From NCBI GenBank assembly GCA_023398575.1, contig JAEWSC010000026.1, forward strand, positions 28,037-92,036: 64,000 bases of DNA. Reading direction: 5' to 3'. Shown here one piece after another: positions 58,709-64,000 of the stretch; position 1 is the stretch's first letter; every line of letters starts with the position of its first letter. The DNA is from Bacillota bacterium (GTDB lineage: Bacteria > Bacillota > Clostridia > Christensenellales > Aristaeellaceae). Below the pieces are notes generated by a model that saw only the letters and a list, made by a program, of their open reading frames with translations, was not told the DNA's origin and did no database searches. Made by a program: the position numbers and the translations under genes.

Positions 58709-60055
58709 ATGATCGATACCAACGAGATTCTGCAGACAATGCACATGATACAGGAGCAAAATCTGGATATACGGACCATCACCCTTGGCATTAACTTGTT
58801 GGATTGTGCAGGGCCTGACAGCGCGGAAACCGGCCGCAGAGCATATGAAAAAATATGCAAAACTGCCAGCCGCTTAGTCAAAGTAGGCGAGGATATACAA
58901 AGAGAGTTTGGCATTCCCATTGTAAACAAGCGCATTTCGGTAACCCCTGTAGCCATGATTGCTCAAGGCGATCCTGTTCCGATTGCCCAAGCGCTAGACA
59001 AGGCGGCTGCGGAAGTCGGGGTGAATTTTCTGGGCGGCTATTCGGCGCTGATGCACAAGGGAGCCACCTTGGCGGAAGAGCGATTGGTAAAGTCGTTGCC
59101 ACAAGTGCTTTCAGAAACAAAGTTCTTATGCGCCAGCATTAACGTAGGCAGCACACGAGCCGGCATTAACATGAACGCTGTTCGGGATATGGGTTTAATC
59201 ATTAAAGAGACTGCCCGCCTGACAGCCGGGCAGGATTCCCTTGGCTGCGCAAAGCTGGTGGTGTTTGCCAATGCCGTGGAAGACAACCCTTTTATGGCCG
59301 GCGCCTTTTGCGGCGTGGGGGAACCGGAATGTGCTGTAAATGTTGGCGTCAGCGGCCCTGGTGTAGTCAAGCGTGCGCTGGAGGATGTACGCGGCGCATC
59401 TTTTGACGTGGTCGCGGAAACGATCAAGCGCACAGCCTTTAAGGTAACCCGTGTAGGTCAGCTGGTGGCCCAGGAAGCCGCCAGGCGGTTGAATATTCCT
59501 TTTGGCATCGTAGATTTATCCCTGGCGCCAACCCCGGCCAGAGGAGACAGCGTTGCACATATTCTTACCGAGATGGGGCTGGATATGGCTGGCGCACCGG
59601 GCACAACAGCGGCGCTGGCGCTGCTCAATGACGCCGTGAAAAAGGGCGGCGTTATGGCCAGCAGTCATGTGGGCGGATTAAGCGGTGCGTTCATACCCGT
59701 TAGTGAAGATATAGGTATGATTGAGGCAGCAGCTTGCGGTGCATTGACCATTGAAAAACTGGAGGCCATGACCTGCGTTTGTTCCGTTGGTTTGGATATG
59801 ATTGCAGTTCCCGGTGATACCACCGCTGCTGCCATTTCCGGCATCATTGCGGATGAGGCGGCCATTGGCATGATCAATAATAAGACAACCGCTGTGCGCA
59901 TCATACCGGCTATAGGAAAAAAGGCTGGTGATGTGGTCAACTTTGGCGGCTTGCTGGGCTATGCACCCGTGATGCCAGTCAACACCTTTGGCAATGAAGA
60001 CTTTATTGCAAGGGGTGGACGAATTCCTGCACCGCTGGGCAGTCTTCGAAACTAA
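58709..60055 (+). CDS. UPF0210 / PFL-family protein
   Basis: 448 residues. The family pattern is clear: LDIRTITLGINLLDCAG, GIPIVNKRISVTPVAMIA, FLGGYSALMHKGAT, CASINVGSTRAGINMNAV, FGIVDLSLAPTPARGDSVA and VPGDTTAAAISGIIADEAA. The fold is related to pyruvate formate-lyase but the family has no established reaction. It is complete and co-transcribed with the ACT-domain gene, under a strong promoter, and followed by a terminator. Confidence 0.92.
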   Translation: MIDTNEILQTMHMIQEQNLDIRTITLGINLLDCAGPDSAETGRRAYEKICKTASRLVKVGEDIQREFGIPIVNKRISVTPVAMIAQGDPVPIAQALDKAAAEVGVNFLGGYSALMHKGATLAEERLVKSLPQVLSETKFLCASINVGSTRAGINMNAVRDMGLIIKETARLTAGQDSLGCAKLVVFANAVEDNPFMAGAFCGVGEPECAVNVGVSGPGVVKRALEDVRGASFDVVAETIKRTAFKVTRVGQLVAQEAARRLNIPFGIVDLSLAPTPARGDSVAHILTEMGLDMAGAPGTTAALALLNDAVKKGGVMASSHVGGLSGAFIPVSEDIGMIEAAACGALTIEKLEAMTCVCSVGLDMIAVPGDTTAAAISGIIADEAAIGMINNKTTAVRIIPAIGKKAGDVVNFGGLLGYAPVMPVNTFGNEDFIARGGRIPAPLGSLRN

Positions 60056-60071
60056 CAGACAGATTAGAAAC

Positions 60072-60119
60072 GATAAAGCAGCACCCTGCGTCGTATGTGA
60101 CACAGGGTGCTGCTTTATC
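60072..60119. terminator. Two-way terminator between UPF0210 and the Pro-rich membrane protein
   Basis: GATAAAGCAGCACCCTG (60072-60088) pairs perfectly over 17 bp with CAGGGTGCTGCTTTATC (60103-60119). The genes are convergent and both stops are close. Confidence 0.8.
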
Positions 60120-60123
60120 ATGC

Positions 60124-61545
60124 TTATGGTCTACTCGGAGCACTGCATTTTGTGCAGGGCAATAGGTGTTTAAAGGGGGTAGAATTCAGATCTTTATATT
60201 TGAAATTGGTCAACGGGAGATAGGATGGATCGACGCTTTGGCAATTTGGGTCTGAATGGTAGTATTTGCCACCATTCTTGTTGTAGTACAGCTTCGTGTT
60301 AGAGCCAGGGGTAGCTGTCGGTTTGGGCGAAGGAGTGGGGGTTACAACCGCTGTTCCATCACCTGTGGCTGTGTCGGTTGAAGCAGTTTCATCTGCAACG
60401 ATGTCATTGCTTTGCAGGGAAGCAGGATCGACATACCATTCATTGTTGCTTTTGACCATAATGATCTGAAAACGGATTTTAACAATTGGCTGGTTATTGC
60501 TTTTGTCAATATCCGCAGTCATTGTAACCGTACGGGTGGAGTCTGCTTCCGTGTTGGAAATTTTTACAAATTGCAGATCAACCGGTTTGCGGTTAGCAAG
60601 CAGAAGAAACAACTCGGTCTCAGGTGACTTGGTCTGCGCCGACTTCCAGGCAGGTGATACAAGCGTCAGCATGCTTTGCACATCTCTGTTCTTCCAATAT
60701 TGGAAGAATTGCTGCAAACTTTGCCATGCGGCGCTGTTTTCGCCAGAATCCGGTTCAGGCGTAGGCGTTGGTCCGGGTGTCGGCTCGATATTTGTATTTG
60801 CGCCAACAGGAACCATTCCGTTGCCGGTTGTTCCGCCATTTCCGCCAGACTGGGTAGTAACACTACCGCCATTTCCGCCTTTGGCTGAGGTTTGCGTATC
60901 CCGCGGGGTATTGCCTGTAATCAAGGATACGATACATACCAACATCAGTGCGCCATAAACCAATGTAAGCGTGGCTCTGGCGCTGGAAACAAAGGAACCC
61001 TGCATCCACATGCCAATGAGAGAGAGTATGCCAGCACCAATAAAAATAAATTTAAGTACCGGTGCTGATACCAGCAGGGTTAATACAAACAGTATAGGCA
61101 GAACAGCCAATAACATAATTTGAAGCCATTGGTCACCGCCTGTTTTTTGCCGTACGGTATATTCTTGCGGAATCGGCTGCTGTGCATAAGGCTGCTGCGG
61201 GTAGTATGGCAGGGGTTGCACAGGTGCAGGCGCTTGCTGCCGGACCGGCGGCTGGTAGGCAGGCTGCCTAGGACCGTAGGCCTGTTGCTGCGGGATGCTG
61301 GCAGGCGGTACGGCGTAAGCCGGCTGCTGGGGCATGTAGGCATTGGGCTGCATGCCCATAGGCGGTGTGTATCCAGGTGAAGCCTGCTGCCCGTAACTTT
61401 GCATGGGCGGGACATATGGTCCGGTTGGAACCGGTTGTGCCGGAGGATAAGCAGGCCCTGCAGGAACGGCTTGCTTTTTCGGCGCAGGCCGTTTTTGCAT
61501 GCCATAAGTGGGGGCTGTGGAATATCTGCTGCGGTTGCTTGTCAT
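60124..61545 (-). CDS. Pro/Gln/Tyr-rich membrane protein with C-terminal Cys-His motif
   Basis: 473 residues; I do not know the family. Residues 1-135 are low-complexity (Pro, Gln, Tyr, Ala; repeats of PQQPAY and PPxxQ). Helices follow at about 144-165, 167-183 and 195-212. A Gly/Thr/Pro-rich linker (218-270) leads to a folded domain (about 272-370) with WQSLQQFFQYWKNRDVQSML and NNEWYVDPASL, like a scaffold of stress or NTF2-like domains. A second Thr/Pro linker ends in YYHSDPNCQSV ... LLPCTKCSAP, a C...CxxC metal-binding-like tail. The Pro-rich end is probably cytoplasmic and the rest outside. Its promoter is at 61648-61675. Confidence 0.55.
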   Translation of the reverse strand: MTSNRSRYSTAPTYGMQKRPAPKKQAVPAGPAYPPAQPVPTGPYVPPMQSYGQQASPGYTPPMGMQPNAYMPQQPAYAVPPASIPQQQAYGPRQPAYQPPVRQQAPAPVQPLPYYPQQPYAQQPIPQEYTVRQKTGGDQWLQIMLLAVLPILFVLTLLVSAPVLKFIFIGAGILSLIGMWMQGSFVSSARATLTLVYGALMLVCIVSLITGNTPRDTQTSAKGGNGGSVTTQSGGNGGTTGNGMVPVGANTNIEPTPGPTPTPEPDSGENSAAWQSLQQFFQYWKNRDVQSMLTLVSPAWKSAQTKSPETELFLLLANRKPVDLQFVKISNTEADSTRTVTMTADIDKSNNQPIVKIRFQIIMVKSNNEWYVDPASLQSNDIVADETASTDTATGDGTAVVTPTPSPKPTATPGSNTKLYYNKNGGKYYHSDPNCQSVDPSYLPLTNFKYKDLNSTPFKHLLPCTKCSAPSRP

Positions 61546-61647
61546 CCTTCTCTTTCTCTGCCTTTCTGTGGAAACACCTGCCGGCGCAGATGTGAGGAAG
61601 TAAAAGCTTCATTTAAAAAATCTTTCGAAATATTGACCATTCGCTTT

Positions 61648-61675
61648 AGTATATCACATATTGCGTCTCTGTAAA
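61648..61675 (-). promoter_or_regulatory. SigA promoter of the Pro-rich membrane protein
   Basis: On the minus strand TTTACA (61675-61670), 16 bp, TATACT (61653-61648). Confidence 0.6.
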
Positions 61676-61848
61676 CACCATAATAAAGAAATGAAGCAAA
61701 AAAGACGCAAAATAGAAGCAAAATGACAGCGAATTTTCCAATATAATCAATTGAAACTGAGAACTTTCTCCTTTCATATAACGCATGAAAAGGATTATTT
61801 CTTTCATTTATGGCTATGTGTCATATGTAAACAAAGAAGAAAAAACGT

Positions 61849-61885
61849 CTGTCCGCACACCACGTGTCATGCGGTATGCGGACAG
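61849..61885 (-). terminator. Terminator of the AraC-type regulator
   Basis: CTGTCCGCA (61849-61857) and TGCGGACAG (61877-61885); on the minus strand ACGTTTTTTC follows. It lies 53 bp after the stop. Confidence 0.8.
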
Positions 61886-61937
61886 GTTATAGATGGTAAT
61901 CAGGTTATGCGGCTATGTGTACAACCGCAGGCTATCT

Positions 61938-62831
61938 TTATGATCGCTTGGGTCTTACCCTGATCCAGATCTCTGCCCAGCTGCGGTCACCTTCGCCGTA
62001 GTACAGTTCCATATCGCAACCTTCCAACTGCTCGTAGGCGGCGTTGGGCAGCCACTCGGTGTACACGCGGCGGTTTAACGCCTGTATGGCCTTTGAGGTA
62101 TCTTCAATACGGAACACGTCACTTTTGAACACTGCCCAAGTGGATGCGGGAACAAGTACCTTTGTAAATCCTTCCGTGCGGCTGCCCTCTTTTTCAAAGG
62201 CAAAGATCATATAGGGGAAAGATGGTTCGCCGGTATCGCGATAGCTGCAGATGGCGTTGATGTGGCAAAGATCTGGTACATCCGTTTTTTTCTGGGGAAC
62301 AGATGCTGCCAATTTGTCAAATCTGCCATCCTCCATAACCTGCTGCCAGAACAGAGGAATAGCCTGGAAGTTTTCTTGATTTTCGCAAGTGAAAACGCCT
62401 TCGATGCCGTACACGTAAAACGCTTCCTTGGTGATGATTCTGTAGTCCATGGGAACATCCCCTTTTAATGTCAGTAGAAAAGAAAGGCGCGGATAGGCTT
62501 TTAGTAAGGTCCCCTCGCCGCGGGCGGCAGAGGGGCTGACGCCGTGCAGGCTGTGAAAAGCCCGCGCAAAGGCCTCTGGCGAGTCATAGCCATACTTGAG
62601 TGAAAGATCAATTACTTTTATGTCGCTATGGGTCAGTTCAAAGGCCGCCAGCGTCAACCTCCGCCTGCGGATATACTCTGACAGCGGGATATCAGTGACG
62701 ATGGAAAAAAACCTTTGCAGCCCAGATAGGGACATGCAGGCGACTTTGGCTACCTGCGGAAGGTCGACTTCATTCTGCAGATTGTCTTCAATGTAGTCAA
62801 GCGCCTTGTTGATCTGTTCAAGCCATCCCAT
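61938..62831 (-). CDS. AraC-family regulator with GyrI-like effector domain
   Basis: 297 residues. N-terminal AraC double HTH (1-105: NEVDLPQVAKVACMSLSGLQ, LSEYIRRRRLTLAAFEL, YGYDSPEAFARAFHSLHGVS). C-terminal GyrI-like/Rob effector-binding domain (about 130-297: MDYRIITKEAFYVYGIEGVF, TEWLPNAAYEQLEGCDMELYY). Such proteins sense small molecules or drugs. Followed by a terminator, so a single-gene unit. Its targets are not evident from neighbours. Confidence 0.9.
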   Translation of the reverse strand: MGWLEQINKALDYIEDNLQNEVDLPQVAKVACMSLSGLQRFFSIVTDIPLSEYIRRRRLTLAAFELTHSDIKVIDLSLKYGYDSPEAFARAFHSLHGVSPSAARGEGTLLKAYPRLSFLLTLKGDVPMDYRIITKEAFYVYGIEGVFTCENQENFQAIPLFWQQVMEDGRFDKLAASVPQKKTDVPDLCHINAICSYRDTGEPSFPYMIFAFEKEGSRTEGFTKVLVPASTWAVFKSDVFRIEDTSKAIQALNRRVYTEWLPNAAYEQLEGCDMELYYGEGDRSWAEIWIRVRPKRS

Positions 62832-62865
62832 GTGTCTTCCTCCTCTCCGTTGAAAAGTATAGCAA

Positions 62866-62899
62866 AAGGCGCGACCGGCTGCCTTGCATTTCGCGCCTT
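62866..62899 (-). terminator. Terminator of the LacI-type gene
   Basis: AAGGCGCGA (62866-62874) and TCGCGCCTT (62891-62899); on the minus strand TTTTGC closes it. It lies 30 bp after the stop. Confidence 0.75.
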
Positions 62900-62928
62900 A
62901 TTTTGTCAGATGAAACTGTGATCATCAT

Positions 62929-63945
62929 TTACCGGTTGGGCATACCTACACTGCCCCTTTCCATCAATTGGACAGGTACCTCAACCCATACGGGCGGCAT
63001 ATCAGGTTCTTTAATCAAATCTAGCAACAATGTCATCGCCTGCTCGCCCAATAGAAAGGGGTGCACCTCCACACTGGTCAGCGGCGGGGAAGTATAGGCG
63101 GACACGGCGGCGTTGTTAAAGCTGATAATTGATACATCCTCCGGTACCCGGCGACCCGCTTTGTTAAGCGCACCTATCAGCCAGATGGCCAGTGCATCGT
63201 CTTGCGCGACTACGGCGGTAGGTCCGTTGGGGGAAAGCAACGCTTCCGGCAATTCATCATCGCCGCTGTGAATGGGATTGGGCAAGAATGCCTGATCAGA
63301 AACCGGGATATTCGCGGCCCTTAAGGCATATTCAAAGCCAGCCTGCCGCTGGCAGGTAACACTTAAGGTTTCGTCTACGCCCAGATAGCAGATACGTTCA
63401 TGACCACGCTTTATCAAGTATTCGGAGACCATACGGCCGGCTTTTTCGTTGTCGCTGTCTACACGGTGATATCTCTCGCCATCCCGGGGGTGGCCGATTA
63501 CCACAAATGGAAAATTGTGGCGGTGCAGCTGTTCTGCTACAGGATCATTACGCAAGGTGGATAATAGAATCAGGCCCTCGATCATGCCGGAGTCGATCAT
63601 CTCGCGAACAACGCGTCCGTCATCTTCCTGGCTGGCGCTTGTCCCTAGCAAAAGATGCATATTGCTGCGTGCAGCCATTGTTCCCATACCGCGCAAGGCC
63701 TCGGCAAAGAAAGGATGCTTCATGGATATCTCCGCACTGGTGGCAGAAAAAACACCAATGGCATTAGTCGTTCGGTTCACCAGGGAACGTGCCAGAAGGT
63801 TTGGACGGTAATGCATCTCCTCCATAATGGCCCGAATCTTTATTTGTGTTTCCTCGCTAATGCGGTTGCTTCCAGATATAACCCGGCTTACCGTAGAAGG
63901 GGATACGCCTGCCTTGCGGGCAATATCCTTAATCGTGCTTTTCAT
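62929..63945 (-). CDS. LacI-family transcriptional regulator
   Basis: 338 residues. LacI HTH and hinge at 1-60 (STIKDIARKAGVSPSTVSRV, YRPNLLARSLVNR), then a periplasmic-binding-type effector domain (GLILLSTL, FPFVVIGHP, RVDSDNEKAGRMVSEYLIKR, VAQDDALAIWLIGAL, ISIISFNNAAVSAYTSPPLT). It represses a sugar-use operon, probably upstream beyond the window edge. AGGAGG ribosome site. A half-palindrome CGTT-TCC-AACG at 63990-64000 may be part of an operator. The effector is unknown. Confidence 0.93.
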   Translation of the reverse strand: MKSTIKDIARKAGVSPSTVSRVISGSNRISEETQIKIRAIMEEMHYRPNLLARSLVNRTTNAIGVFSATSAEISMKHPFFAEALRGMGTMAARSNMHLLLGTSASQEDDGRVVREMIDSGMIEGLILLSTLRNDPVAEQLHRHNFPFVVIGHPRDGERYHRVDSDNEKAGRMVSEYLIKRGHERICYLGVDETLSVTCQRQAGFEYALRAANIPVSDQAFLPNPIHSGDDELPEALLSPNGPTAVVAQDDALAIWLIGALNKAGRRVPEDVSIISFNNAAVSAYTSPPLTSVEVHPFLLGEQAMTLLLDLIKEPDMPPVWVEVPVQLMERGSVGMPNR

Positions 63946-64000
63946 GGCGGAGTGTATCCTCCTTTCCTTACGCTAACAGATTATGTACACGTTTCCAACG

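Larger units (their letters stand above)
61546..61937. other. 390-bp intergenic region
   Basis: No gene seen. It holds the promoter of the Pro-rich protein (61648-61675), an AT-rich stretch, and the terminator of the AraC-type gene (61849-61885). Confidence 0.6.

Noticed and set aside
1..64000. tRNA, rRNA, CRISPR array, insertion sequence or prophage
   Set aside because: No cloverleaf-like segment, regular spacer repeat, transposase or phage gene was seen on reading both strands; a tRNA scan and IS search would settle it.

Overview
The window is a 64 kb chromosomal segment of a motile, endospore-forming member of the Firmicutes, most likely class Clostridia. The evidence is a fliW-csrA-flagellin module with Bacillus-type logic, sporulation genes (spoIIP, yqfC-yqfD, cotJ, a PdaB-like deacetylase), a ger germinant-receptor operon, purR-glmU-pth-mfd order, AAGGAGG ribosome sites and low-GC Gram-positive sigma-factor promoters. 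No rRNA, tRNA, CRISPR array, prophage or insertion sequence was seen. The genus cannot be fixed by reading alone.

Region by region: 1-9.1 kb is motility (3' end of fliW, csrA, two nearly identical flagellin genes, an HD-GYP phosphodiesterase and a CheY on the plus strand; fliD-fliS-flagellar chaperone-motA-motB on the minus strand). 9.3-15.6 kb on the minus strand holds a two-OB-fold SSB-like protein, a polysaccharide deacetylase and a ParE/ParC-like topoisomerase pair. 15.7-22.5 kb on the plus strand holds a DUF1614-like membrane protein, spoIIP, a TrpR/YerC-like regulator, pcrA and ligA. 22.5-30.3 kb on the minus strand is a sugar module: an RbsA/RbsC/RbsB-type ABC importer, then a YesN/YesM-type two-component system whose last gene is an RbsA-like protein that has lost its ATPase motifs. 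30.7-34.2 kb on the minus strand carries a cotJ spore-coat unit with a CotJA-CotJB fusion, a uracil-DNA-glycosylase-like protein and a sodium:solute symporter. 34.3-47.6 kb on the plus strand is a long housekeeping and sporulation run: yqfC, yqfD, phoH, pgpH, a ybeY-cdd fusion, era, purR, a glmU with a decayed N-terminal domain, pth and mfd. 47.6-50.7 kb has a serine hydrolase, an unassigned protein and a glycosyltransferase with a helical repeat tail. 50.8-52.8 kb is gpmA-eno (minus). 53.0-57.1 kb is a gerKA-gerKC-gerKB operon ending in a small two-helix membrane gene. A 244-bp stretch made almost wholly of hairpins follows. The right end carries pyridoxamine kinase, an ACT-domain/UPF0210 pair, a Pro/Gln-rich membrane protein and AraC-type and LacI-type regulators.

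The most interesting signals are: (i) a catalytically dead tandem ABC ATPase co-operonic with a histidine kinase that has no extracellular sensor domain, next to a normal sugar importer, suggesting transporter-coupled sensing; (ii) two flagellin leaders that each fold a GGA-loop hairpin just upstream of the ribosome site, next to fliW-csrA, which looks like duplicated CsrA control; (iii) the multi-hairpin intergenic element; (iv) gene fusions (YbeY-CDD, CotJA-CotJB) and domain decay (GlmU); (v) readable promoters for SigA, SigD, SigE/SigK-type factors and a PurBox pair at purR.
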